From: CAYJPV01 sp964396055
GTDB taxonomy: Bacteria; Acidobacteriota; Vicinamibacteria; Vicinamibacterales; JAKQTR01
Assembly (NCBI GenBank): GCA_964396055.1
Contig: CAYNDV010000005.1
Coordinates: 1-64,000, forward strand
Direction: 5' to 3'
DNA length: 64,000 nt
The notes beneath the pieces are model-generated. The model was not told where the DNA came from. It did no database searches and saw nothing but the letters and a program-made list of their open reading frames with translations. This document shows, piece by piece, positions 1 to 8,382 of this stretch (positions are counted from its first letter, which is position 1; every line of letters begins with the position of its first letter). A program made the position numbers and the translations under genes.

Positions 1-955
<955 letters not shown>

Positions 956-1048
956 GGCGGTCATCAGTACCCAGCGCCTGCGGTCCGGAGTTCGTCGCGG
1001 GTCAGGACCCACGGACCAGTGCCCACGAGAGTTGCCCGTCCCTTCGTG

Positions 1049-1070
1049 GCGTCCGGCTTCAGCCGGACGC
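1049..1070. repeat. 10-bp-arm palindrome over the end of the PhzF gene
   Basis: Perfect inverted repeat GCGTCCGGCT / AGCCGGACGC separated by two bases (TC), covering the stop codon of the PhzF-family gene. It resembles the REP-like palindromes scattered through acidobacterial genomes and shares its core GGCTTCAGCC with the palindrome at 63501-63518. It could also act as the transcript-end hairpin of the gene; there is no T run. Confidence 0.6.
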
Positions 1071-1979
1071 GATGAACTCCCCTTCAGCCACGAGAACGGC
1101 CTCGCCACCGACGCGCACGCTCGTGATCTCCGCCCCGTCGACGCCGATGGCGATGTGAATCCAGCTGGGCCGCCCCATCTTCGCGCCCTGCAGGCTCAGG
1201 ATGCCGCCGGCCCGCTCCGGCGGCACCACGCCGCACCTGACGAGGTAACACCCCAGCGGCCCGCTGGCCGACCCCGTAGCCGGGTCCTCGAAGATGCCCA
1301 GCCGCGGCGCGAACATGCGCGAGTACACGGTGGCGGCATCCGGTCCGCCCTCGGTCGAGAAGACGAACGCGCCGTGGTCGTCCGCGCCGGCCGCGCGGCA
1401 CATCGCCGTGAACGCTGCGCCGTCGGCCGACGCCGCGTCCACGTCGGCCCGCGTGCCCAGCGGGATGAAGACGAACGGCACGCCGCACGAGACTTCCTGC
1501 ACCGGCAGGCCGGTGCGCCGGATGGCCAACTCGTCCACGCCCACGGCGCGCGCGGCGGCCGCCACATCAGCGACCACCGGCCCGAAGACCGGCCGCCGCT
1601 GGTTCATCCACACGAAGCGGGGTGCGCCGCCGCTCCAGTCGATGTCCACCGGCGTCGGCCCCACGTTGAGTCCGAACACCCAGCGCGCCCGCCCCGCGGG
1701 AATGATGCCGTCGTGCGCCAGGGCGAAGGTGGACCCCACCGTCGGGTGGCCGGCCATGGGCATCTCCTCGCCGGGCGTGAAGATCCGCATGCGGATGTCG
1801 GTGTCGGGCCGCTCCGGCGGCAGGACGAACGTGGACTCCGAGAAGTTGATCTCGCGGGCAATCGCCTGCATCAACTCCCCGCTCAGGCCGTCGGCCTTCG
1901 GGAAGACCGCGAGCTGATTGCCGCCGAACCGCCGGCTGGTGAACACGTCCAGGTGCAGGTATCGGTATCGCTGGGACAT
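1059..1979 (-). CDS. PhzF family isomerase/epimerase-like protein
   Basis: 306 residues, the normal size for the PhzF/DapF-fold family of cofactor-independent isomerases. The N-terminus (YLHLDVFTSRRFGGNQLAVF) and the INFSESTFV segment with the conserved catalytic Glu are family signatures, as are AGHPTVGS and EDPATGSASGPL in the second half. No signal peptide, so cytoplasmic. The start at 1979 follows GAGGT with 8-base spacing; an upstream in-frame ATG at 2075 would add a 32-residue tail of no family character. The substrate is unknown: family members include phenazine enzymes and many uncharacterised isomerases, and no phenazine genes are nearby. The stop codon lies inside a short palindrome. 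Confidence 0.9.
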   Translation of the reverse strand: MSQRYRYLHLDVFTSRRFGGNQLAVFPKADGLSGELMQAIAREINFSESTFVLPPERPDTDIRMRIFTPGEEMPMAGHPTVGSTFALAHDGIIPAGRARWVFGLNVGPTPVDIDWSGGAPRFVWMNQRRPVFGPVVADVAAAARAVGVDELAIRRTGLPVQEVSCGVPFVFIPLGTRADVDAASADGAAFTAMCRAAGADDHGAFVFSTEGGPDAATVYSRMFAPRLGIFEDPATGSASGPLGCYLVRCGVVPPERAGGILSLQGAKMGRPSWIHIAIGVDGAEITSVRVGGEAVLVAEGEFIASG

Positions 1980-2087
1980 CGGCACGACCTCAGCCGCCAC
2001 GGGGAGCCGGAACGCCCTCCATGCTACCCCCAAACGGCACCGCGGGCGTGAATCGCGTGGGCTGCCGCACGTCACAGGCCGGCAGGT

Positions 2088-2121
2088 TTGACGTCCGCAC
2101 GGCCTTGCAGGCTGTTAGGAT
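2088..2121 (+). promoter_or_regulatory. possible promoter of the cyclophilin gene
   Basis: TTGACG at 2088-2093 and an extended -10 TGTTAGGAT ending at 2121. The 22-base spacing is too long for an ordinary sigma-70 pair, so the extended -10 would have to carry most of the activity. Weak prediction. Confidence 0.25.
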
Positions 2122-2175
2122 GGGGGGTCATCGTCGGCCCTGCGGCGGACTGTCCCGGAAAGGGGAAACGGTGTG

Positions 2176-2775
2176 ATGCCGAGGAACACCTGCCCGTTCG
2201 CCTTCGTCACTCTACTCGTGCTGGCGCTTGGCGCCGGCGCCCTCGCGGAGACCACCATGCAGCCAGGCACGTACGCCACGTTCCAGACCACCGACGGCAC
2301 GTTCACCATCCGGCTGTTCGAGGCCGAGACCCCGGTGACGGTCGCCAACTTCATCGGACTCGCGGAAGGCACGATCGAGTGGACCGACCCGCGCAACGGC
2401 AAGAAGACGAAGCAGCCGTACTACGACGGCACCATCTTCCACCGGATCATCGACGGCTTCATGATCCAGGGCGGCGACCCCCTCGGCCAGGGCACCGGCG
2501 GGCCAGGCTTCACCTTCAAGGACGAGTTCCACCCGTCGCTGAAGCACGCGAAGGAAGGCATCCTGTCGATGGCCAACCGCGGGCCCAACACCAACGGCGG
2601 CCAGTTCTTCATCACCCTCGCGCCGACGCCCTGGCTCGACAACAAGCACAGCGTCTTCGGCGAGGTGGTGGAAGGCATGGAGGTGGTCCGCCAGATCGGC
2701 AAGGTGCCCACAGGGGCCGCCGACCGCCCGGTGAAGGATGTGCGCATCGAAAAGGTCACGATCACGAGGCGGTGA
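2176..2775 (+). CDS. exported cyclophilin-type peptidyl-prolyl cis-trans isomerase
   Basis: 199 residues. An N-terminal signal peptide (PFAFVTLLVLALGAGALA) is followed by a complete cyclophilin domain: FHRIIDGFMIQGGDP, the NTNGGQFFITLAPTPWLDNKH active-site stretch and VFGEVVEGMEVV. The protein should fold proline-containing proteins in the periplasm or at the surface. ATG at 2176 is chosen; an adjacent in-frame GTG at 2173 is equally near the AGGGG Shine-Dalgarno. It stands as a single cistron ahead of the peptidase, separated by an octanucleotide repeat. The AxA cleavage site looks normal, and no lipobox is seen. Confidence 0.92.
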   Translation: MPRNTCPFAFVTLLVLALGAGALAETTMQPGTYATFQTTDGTFTIRLFEAETPVTVANFIGLAEGTIEWTDPRNGKKTKQPYYDGTIFHRIIDGFMIQGGDPLGQGTGGPGFTFKDEFHPSLKHAKEGILSMANRGPNTNGGQFFITLAPTPWLDNKHSVFGEVVEGMEVVRQIGKVPTGAADRPVKDVRIEKVTITRR

Positions 2776-2784
2776 TGAGGGGAA

Positions 2785-2808
2785 GGCCGTTCGGCCGTTC
2801 GGCCGTTC
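2785..2808 (+). repeat. GGCCGTTC tandem octamer, three perfect copies
   Basis: Three exact copies of GGCCGTTC start nine bases after the cyclophilin stop codon. The same octamer family recurs immediately after two other stop codons (7264-7287 and 8147-8193). No coding or operator role is evident from the sequence. Confidence 0.7.
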
Positions 2809-2836
2809 GGCGGTCACGCGCGCGCGGAGTACACCT

Positions 2837-4912
2837 ATGCGTCATTCACCGGTCGGACTCGTGCTGGTGCTGCTGGCCGTCGGTTTCTCAGCCGCAGACC
2901 CTCTCCCCGCGACCGCGTCGCGTGTGGTCGACTACCAGATCAGCGTGAAGCTGGACCCGCAGACGCACCAGCTCACGGGGACGGAGCGTCTCACGTGGCG
3001 CAACCCGTCCTCCGAGCCCGTGCCCGACCTGTGGTTCCACCTGTACCTGAACGCCTTCAAGAACACGAAGTCGACCTTCTACCGGGAGTCGGGCGGGCAG
3101 CTGCGCGGCGACCGGGCAGCGTCCGATTCGTGGGGCTGGATTGACGTCACGTCAATCCGGCTCTCGGGCGGAGCGGATCTCAAGGGGGCCCTCACCTTCG
3201 AGCATCCGGACGATGACAACGCCGACGACCAGACGGTGGCCCGCGTGCTGCTGCCGGAGGCGGTGCCCGCCGGCGGCTCGGTGACGCTGGAGATCGCCTT
3301 CACCGCGAAGCTGCCGCAGGTGTTCGCCCGCACCGGCTACAAGGACGACTTCTACCTCGTCGGCCAGTGGTTCCCGAAACTGGGGGTCTACGAGCCCGCC
3401 GGCATGCGGGGCCGCGCCACGGGGGGCTGGAACTGCCATCAGTTCCATGCCTCGTCCGAGTTCTACGCCGACTACGGGACCTTCCGCGTCGAGATGACGG
3501 TGCCGTCCAGCTACGTGCTGGGCGCGACGGGCGTGCGGGTGGCCGAGCGGAAGAACGCCGACGGCACCACCACCTACACCCACGAACAGGCCGACGTACA
3601 CGACTTCGCCTGGACGGCCGACCCGGACTATCTCGTCGTGAAGGACACCTTCTCGGCCACGAAGGACGTCACCCCGGCCGAATACCAGCGGATGGCCCAG
3701 CTCCTGGGACGGTCCCTGGACGAGGTGATGCTGTCCGACGTGGCAATCACCGCCCTTGTCCAGCCCGACCACGCGCCGCAGGCGCAGCGGCACATCGACT
3801 CGGCGAAGGCCGCCATCAAGTGGTACGGCCTCTGGTATGGACGGTATCCCTTCAAGACGCTGACCGTGGTGGACCCCGCCCCGGGGGCCGGCGGCGCCGG
3901 GGGCATGGAGTACCCGACGCTCATCACGGCGGGCACCAGCTTCGTCTTCAACCGGTGGCCCCTCGACAAGGTGCGCGGCCTCGAGATGGTCACGATCCAC
4001 GAGTTCGGCCACAACTTCTGGTACGGGCTCGTGGGCAACAACGAGTTCGAGGAGGCGTGGCTCGACGAGGGGCTCAACTCGTACTCGACCGGCAAGGTCA
4101 TCGACACGGTGTACGGCGCGGACCGCGGGATGGTGGAGTTCCTCGGGCTGCGCATCGGCGAGGCCGACGTCCTGCGCGTCGTCAACAGCCCCGAGGCGAA
4201 GTACAACCGCATCCTCGCCCGGGCGTGGGACTACGTGCCGTCGGGCGACTACGGGTTCTATTCGTACCAGAAGCCCGAGCTGATGCTGCGCACCCTCGAG
4301 GGGCTGCTCGGGCAGCAGACCATGGCCCGCGTCATGCGGACGTACCACGAGCGCTGGCGCTTCGGGCACCCGCGCAGCGACGACTTCTTCGCCGTGGCGA
4401 ACGAGGTGGCGGGTCAGGATCTCACCTGGTTCTTCGACCAGATCGTCCGCGGCACCGGCACCGTCGACTACGACATCGGCTCGGCGATGACCCGGCAGCT
4501 GCCCGAGCCGCACGGCGTCTTCGACACGCCCCAGGGCCGCACGACCGTCTCGCGCGCGGACGCGCTGAAGGTGGACGCCGGGCGCGCCGCAGAGAAGCGC
4601 GCCCAGTACGAGTCGGTGGTCATCGTGCGGCGCCGCGGCGAAGCGTACGTGCCCGTGGAGGTGGCGTTCAAGTTCGAGGGCAAGCCCGTGGAGCGCCTGG
4701 CGTGGGACGGGCGCGACACGGCGAAGAAGTTCCACTTCCTCCGGGGCGAGAAGCTGGAATGGGTGGACATCGACCCCGATCGCAAGATCGCGCTCGACAC
4801 CAACTGGCTGAACAACGGCCGGCGCATCGGCCCCGACACCCGGGTGTCCACGACGTGGACCGCCCGCTGGCTGTTCCTGGTCCAGAACGTCGTGGCGTGG
4901 CTGGGTCTCTGA
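2837..4912 (+). CDS. secreted M1 family zinc metallopeptidase
   Basis: 691 residues with a signal peptide (VGLVLVLLAVGFSA). It has the gluzincin site HEFGH at residues 388-392 and the third zinc ligand Glu411 after the standard 18-residue gap (in EEAWLDEG). GGMEYP about 30 residues before is the equivalent of the aminopeptidase GxMEN substrate loop. The N-terminal part is the usual M1 beta-sandwich (VVDYQISVKLDPQTHQLTGT). The C-terminal region lacks a long helical ERAP domain, matching the shorter bacterial exported M1 group. The start at 2837 follows GGAG; a longer in-frame start at 2738 would be inside the cyclophilin gene. The next gene begins 20 bases downstream and is probably cotranscribed. 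Peptide specificity cannot be read. Confidence 0.92.
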   Translation: MRHSPVGLVLVLLAVGFSAADPLPATASRVVDYQISVKLDPQTHQLTGTERLTWRNPSSEPVPDLWFHLYLNAFKNTKSTFYRESGGQLRGDRAASDSWGWIDVTSIRLSGGADLKGALTFEHPDDDNADDQTVARVLLPEAVPAGGSVTLEIAFTAKLPQVFARTGYKDDFYLVGQWFPKLGVYEPAGMRGRATGGWNCHQFHASSEFYADYGTFRVEMTVPSSYVLGATGVRVAERKNADGTTTYTHEQADVHDFAWTADPDYLVVKDTFSATKDVTPAEYQRMAQLLGRSLDEVMLSDVAITALVQPDHAPQAQRHIDSAKAAIKWYGLWYGRYPFKTLTVVDPAPGAGGAGGMEYPTLITAGTSFVFNRWPLDKVRGLEMVTIHEFGHNFWYGLVGNNEFEEAWLDEGLNSYSTGKVIDTVYGADRGMVEFLGLRIGEADVLRVVNSPEAKYNRILARAWDYVPSGDYGFYSYQKPELMLRTLEGLLGQQTMARVMRTYHERWRFGHPRSDDFFAVANEVAGQDLTWFFDQIVRGTGTVDYDIGSAMTRQLPEPHGVFDTPQGRTTVSRADALKVDAGRAAEKRAQYESVVIVRRRGEAYVPVEVAFKFEGKPVERLAWDGRDTAKKFHFLRGEKLEWVDIDPDRKIALDTNWLNNGRRIGPDTRVSTTWTARWLFLVQNVVAWLGL

Positions 4913-4932
4913 GGCACCGGAGGAGGACGATC

Positions 4933-5925
4933 ATGCTGACCAGTCTCATCAAGGGCCTCTGGACCGCGCTGAAGACGCCGAAGCTCGTGCTGCTGCTGTG
5001 GCTGTGGACGCTGCTGCTGGGCCTCGCGGCGGCCATGCCCGCGCGGGCATGGTTCAGTGCGGCCCTGGATCGGTCGCCGGAGGCCGCAGGGCTGCTGACC
5101 CGCTTCAGCTTCGGCACGTTCGCGGATCTCTCGAAATACCAGGCCATCGGGCCGCTCGCCCTGCTCGTCGCCGGCATCACCGGCATCGCCATCGTCGCCC
5201 TGGCCGGCAGCGCGTTTGTCGGCGGCGGCCTGATCGAGGTCATCGGCAGCCCCGCGGACTCGCGCACCTTCATGCACCGCTTCTTCCGGGGCGGCGGCCA
5301 CTTCTTCTGGCGGTTCGTCCGGCTCGCCGTGACGGCGGCGGTGCTGGGCGGCGTCGCCGTCGCGGTGGCGGCGGCCGCGGCAGGCGCGGCCGTCGAGCCC
5401 TTCACCGACTCGGAGTGGGAACCGGCCGGCCTGTTCTGGGGCCTGGTCGCGGCGGGTCTCGCCGGGCTCATCGGCTTGTGGTTCGTCCTGGCGCTCGACT
5501 ACGCCCGGATCCGCACGGCACGCGACGGCAGCCGCGGCATGGTGCGCGTCTACCTCGGATCGCTGGCGTTCGTGGCCCGGCACGTCGCCGGCACCTACCT
5601 CATCGCCCTGACGTGCCTGGCGGTGACCGGCGCGCTGCTCTTCGCCTACGTCGCGCACGAGGCCGCCTGGACGATGTCTTCCTGGGCCGCGATCGGCATC
5701 CTGATCGCCACCCAGCAGGTCATCGTGCTGGCCCGCGCGGGCGTGCGGGTCACGCAGGTGGCGGCCGAGTGGCATTACTTTGCGGCGGCAGCGCCCCTGG
5801 TCCCGGCCACGTCACCGGTTGCGGCGGTGACGACGGCGGCGGTGGTTTCGTCGCCCGCTGAACCGGTGGCCGCCCCGCCAGACGAGCCGACACCCGAGGC
5901 GGGCGTGGCCCCACGGCAGGAGTGA
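4933..5925 (+). CDS. polytopic inner-membrane protein, function unknown
   Basis: 330 residues with six likely membrane helices, roughly residues 17-40, 75-110, 125-155, 165-195, 218-245 and 248-275, joined by short basic loops, then a Pro/Ala/Val-rich hydrophilic tail. AGGAGG sits seven bases before the ATG. No catalytic motif or known transporter signature is visible. It follows the M1 peptidase by 20 bases, and the reductase gene starts 15 bases after its stop, so it probably links the two in one transcript. A permease-like or scaffold role is conceivable but unproven. Confidence 0.8.
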   Translation: MLTSLIKGLWTALKTPKLVLLLWLWTLLLGLAAAMPARAWFSAALDRSPEAAGLLTRFSFGTFADLSKYQAIGPLALLVAGITGIAIVALAGSAFVGGGLIEVIGSPADSRTFMHRFFRGGGHFFWRFVRLAVTAAVLGGVAVAVAAAAAGAAVEPFTDSEWEPAGLFWGLVAAGLAGLIGLWFVLALDYARIRTARDGSRGMVRVYLGSLAFVARHVAGTYLIALTCLAVTGALLFAYVAHEAAWTMSSWAAIGILIATQQVIVLARAGVRVTQVAAEWHYFAAAAPLVPATSPVAAVTTAAVVSSPAEPVAAPPDEPTPEAGVAPRQE

Positions 5926-5940
5926 GGCCCGGGCCTGCCC

Positions 5941-7260
5941 ATGCCTCAGACGCCGCTGCCCGCTTCGCTGCTGGCCTTCGCCACGACCCTGCACGTCGCC
6001 CTGCTCGTGCTGCGGCGGCACCGTCATCCAGCTGGGTCGTTCCCCTGGCCGGTGCTGCCGTCGATCGCGTTCGCCGCCAGCCCGTGGGTGTTCTCGACCA
6101 CGACCGGCACGGCCGCGGGCCTGATCGTTCACCTGGCGTGGTTCATGGCCTGCGAATGGCTGATCCCGCGCCCCGCGCCTCCGTCCACGGCGACGGTCGC
6201 GGCGCCACCATCGCCGGCGCCCGCCGCTCGTCCGATCGCCACGCCGCGCGATTTCGTGCCGCTGCCCGTGCTGGCCGTCGTGGACGAATCGCCCACGATC
6301 CGCACGTTCCGCCTGTCGAGACCGTCCGGCTTCGCCTTCGAGGCCGGCCAGTTCCTCACCGTGCGGATCCAGGCGGACGGCAAGCCGCTCGTGCGCTGCT
6401 ACTCGATCAGTTCGGCGCCCGAGGCGTCGGGCTACCTGGAGATCTCGGTCAAGCGGCAGGGACGGGTGTCGGGCCTGCTGCACGCCACGGTGCGGCCGGG
6501 TTCGCACCTCATGGTCCGCCCTCCGGCCGGCCGGTTCGTGTACCCGGCCCGCGACGACCGCCCACTCGTGCTGGTGGCGGGCGGCGTCGGCATCACGCCG
6601 CTCATCGCGATGCTGCGCCACGCGGTGGCCACCGAACCGGGCAGGCCGGTCACGTTGTTCTATTCGGCTCGGGGCCGCGACGAACTGGCCTTTGCCGACG
6701 AGATCGCGTGGCTGACCCGCCGCCATCCACAGGTTCGTGTCGTGACGATCCTGACCGGGCTGCCCGGTGCCGCGCCCGGGAACGGGCGACTGGGCGGCAA
6801 CGTGCTCGCCACGCACATCCCTGACGCGGCCCACGCCGTGTTCATGATCTGCGGACCCGAGGCCATGATCCGCGACGTCCGCGCGGCGCTGACCGATCTC
6901 GGCGTGCCGGCCGATCAGATCCGGTCCGAGGTGTTCCAGCCGGCGGCCGCCATCGGCGCGAAACCGGCCGCAGACACCGAACAGCCGGCCGCCGCCCATG
7001 GCGTCGTCACGCTCACCCTGGCCCGCAGTCGGCGGACGGTACCCGTGCCGGACGGGCAGTCCCTGCTCGAGGCCGCCGAGGCTGCCGGGACCCCGGTGCC
7101 GTCGTTGTGCCGGGCCGGCGTCTGCCGCACCTGCCGGACCCGCCTGGTGTCGGGCGAGGTGTCGTGCTCCTCCGACGCGCTCGACAGCGCCGAGCGGGCC
7201 GAGGGCTGGACGCTGCCCTGCGTGGCCTGGGCGAAGACGGACTGCACGCTCGATGCGTGA
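5941..7260 (+). CDS. membrane-anchored FAD/NAD(P)H 2Fe-2S oxidoreductase
   Basis: 439 residues. Two hydrophobic stretches (residues 8-20 and 37-70) anchor the N-terminus. A ferredoxin-reductase-type FAD domain follows, with RCYSISSAPE (the RxYS flavin motif) and VAGGVGITPLIAML. The NAD(P) domain carries FMICGPEAMIRDVRAAL. A C-terminal plant-type 2Fe-2S domain has CRAGVCRTC and a later LPC, giving the four cysteine ligands. The order FAD-NAD-2Fe2S is that of NADH-dependent reductase components that pass electrons singly to an acceptor. The next gene encodes a histidine-rich membrane protein and the one after it a giant cytochrome, so I infer it feeds quinone or heme acceptors at the membrane. 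No oxygenase partner is nearby. Confidence 0.85.
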   Translation: MPQTPLPASLLAFATTLHVALLVLRRHRHPAGSFPWPVLPSIAFAASPWVFSTTTGTAAGLIVHLAWFMACEWLIPRPAPPSTATVAAPPSPAPAARPIATPRDFVPLPVLAVVDESPTIRTFRLSRPSGFAFEAGQFLTVRIQADGKPLVRCYSISSAPEASGYLEISVKRQGRVSGLLHATVRPGSHLMVRPPAGRFVYPARDDRPLVLVAGGVGITPLIAMLRHAVATEPGRPVTLFYSARGRDELAFADEIAWLTRRHPQVRVVTILTGLPGAAPGNGRLGGNVLATHIPDAAHAVFMICGPEAMIRDVRAALTDLGVPADQIRSEVFQPAAAIGAKPAADTEQPAAAHGVVTLTLARSRRTVPVPDGQSLLEAAEAAGTPVPSLCRAGVCRTCRTRLVSGEVSCSSDALDSAERAEGWTLPCVAWAKTDCTLDA

Positions 7261-7263
7261 GAG

Positions 7264-7287
7264 GGCCATTCGGCCGTTCGGCCATTC
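7264..7287 (+). repeat. GGCCRTTC tandem octamer, three copies
   Basis: GGCCATTC, GGCCGTTC and GGCCATTC in tandem, beginning three bases after the reductase stop codon. Same repeat family as 2785-2808 and 8147-8193. Confidence 0.65.
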
Positions 7288-7293
7288 GGCCCT

Positions 7294-7321
7294 GTGACCA
7301 TTCAGCCGTTGGGCCTACAAT
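7294..7321 (+). promoter_or_regulatory. promoter of the b-type-like cytochrome gene (leaderless)
   Basis: -35 GTGACC (7294-7299), 16-base spacer, -10 TACAAT (7316-7321). Transcription would begin at or next to the GTG start codon at 7328, so the mRNA is probably leaderless; no Shine-Dalgarno is present. Confidence 0.55.
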
Positions 7322-7327
7322 TCCCCC

Positions 7328-8146
7328 GTGACCCGTCGACGAGACCCCTTCGCGCTCGTACACGTGCTCGTCGTGAGCGCCATCGCGACGCTGCTGGTTG
7401 GCATCTGGGTGTTCATCGACCTCGGCGGCTGGTCGTACTACACCACCCCGCTGCGGGTTCGCGGCTACGCGCCGGCGCACGCCGCCCTGAAGCCCTCGGG
7501 CACCGTGGCGCACCTGCTGGGCGTCATCGGGCTGGCCATGATGACGGTGCCCGTCGTCTATTCGGTCCGGAAACAGTGGTCCCGGCTGGCGAACGCCGGG
7601 TCGCTGGCCACCTGGCTCGAGGTGCACATCTTCTGTGGCACCGTCGGGCCCGTCCTGGTCACGTTGCATTCCTCGTTCAAGTTCAACGGCCTCATCTCGG
7701 TGGCGTACTGGTCGATGGTGCTGGTGGCGCTGTCCGGCTTCGTCGGGCGCTATCTCTACGTGCGCATCCCGCGGACGATTCGCGGGGTGGAGTTGTCCCG
7801 CGAAGACATCGAGCGGCGGACGTCGGCGATCACGCAGAGCGTCGCGACGCTCGGGAGCGGCGAAACACTCGACCTCCTGCGCGACGCGCGAGCCGACACG
7901 TGGCGGGCGCGGCGCCGCCTGCGGCGCGCGCTGATCGCCGCAGGCGTCGATGCCGCGACGGCGCAGGGGATCACCGAGACCCTGGCGGAACGCGACGCGC
8001 TCACGCGGCGGCTGCGGCACCTTGCGCGCACGCAGCGCCTGTTTGCCGCGTGGCACGTGTTCCACCTGCCACTGGTCTACGTGATGTTCGGCATCGCCGC
8101 CCTGCACGTGGCGCTCGCGATCTACATGGGCTACTCATTCTTCTGA
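7328..8146 (+). CDS. histidine-rich integral membrane protein, probable b-type cytochrome
   Basis: 272 residues with about five membrane helices (near residues 10-30, 58-80, 98-118, 130-152 and 235-265). Histidines lie within or next to four of them (VAHLLG, EVHIFCGTVGPVLVTLHSSF, WHVFHLPLVY, ALHVALAIY), the pattern expected of bis-histidine heme b sites in ferric-reductase or cytochrome-b-like proteins. A charged cytoplasmic arm at residues 155-230 separates the last two helices. The start is GTG at 7328, seven bases after a TACAAT -10 box. It lies between the NADH-type reductase and the multiheme cytochrome, so a role as transmembrane electron relay is inferred. I do not recognise an exact family. 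Confidence 0.75.
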   Translation: MTRRRDPFALVHVLVVSAIATLLVGIWVFIDLGGWSYYTTPLRVRGYAPAHAALKPSGTVAHLLGVIGLAMMTVPVVYSVRKQWSRLANAGSLATWLEVHIFCGTVGPVLVTLHSSFKFNGLISVAYWSMVLVALSGFVGRYLYVRIPRTIRGVELSREDIERRTSAITQSVATLGSGETLDLLRDARADTWRARRRLRRALIAAGVDAATAQGITETLAERDALTRRLRHLARTQRLFAAWHVFHLPLVYVMFGIAALHVALAIYMGYSFF

Positions 8147-8193
8147 GGCCGTTCGGCTGTGGGCCGTTCGGCCACTTGGCCTTCTGGCCGATC
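8147..8193 (+). repeat. degenerate GGCCNNNN octamer array
   Basis: Directly abutting the stop codon: GGCCGTTC, a seven-base GGCTGTG, then GGCCGTTC, GGCCACTT, GGCCTTCT and GGCCGATC. A more diverged version of the octamers at 2785-2808 and 7264-7287. Confidence 0.6.
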
Positions 8194-8261
8194 GGTCGGA
8201 CGTCGATGTCGCCGAGCCTCGAGCCGAACGGCCTCTCTGCGATCCAGTCTCATGACCGGGG

Positions 8262-8276
8262 TGGCACGCCGGATGC
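8262..8276 (+). promoter_or_regulatory. sigma-54-like (-24/-12) promoter of the multiheme cytochrome
   Basis: TGGCAC (8262-8267), five bases, then ATGC (8273-8276). The invariant GG and GC are exactly 12 bases apart as in sigma-54 promoters, with one mismatch in the -12 element (ATGC for TTGC). It lies about 107 bases ahead of the start codon in a non-coding spacer. No enhancer-binding regulator gene or upstream activator site is recognised nearby. Confidence 0.45.
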
Positions 8277-8382
8277 TAGACTCCCGCCTGGCAATCTCCG
8301 GCAACACCCTGTCGCGCCCCCACCGCGGCGTGCGCGATCGTATTGGCTGCCGCGATCGCCGTTCTCTGTCCCCGGGGGCCCC

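Noticed and set aside
1980..2175. Small gene between the PhzF and cyclophilin genes
   Set aside because: Only short frames without ribosome-binding sites or coding character; the region holds promoter-like elements.
3152..4735. Long open frame antisense to the M1 peptidase
   Set aside because: It mirrors third-position GC in the real gene, has Arg/His/Val-rich composition and no motif; the plus strand has the complete zinc site.
5941..7260. Oxygenase reductase component
   Set aside because: No Rieske or di-iron oxygenase subunits nearby; the membrane anchor and heme-protein neighbours favour a respiratory role.
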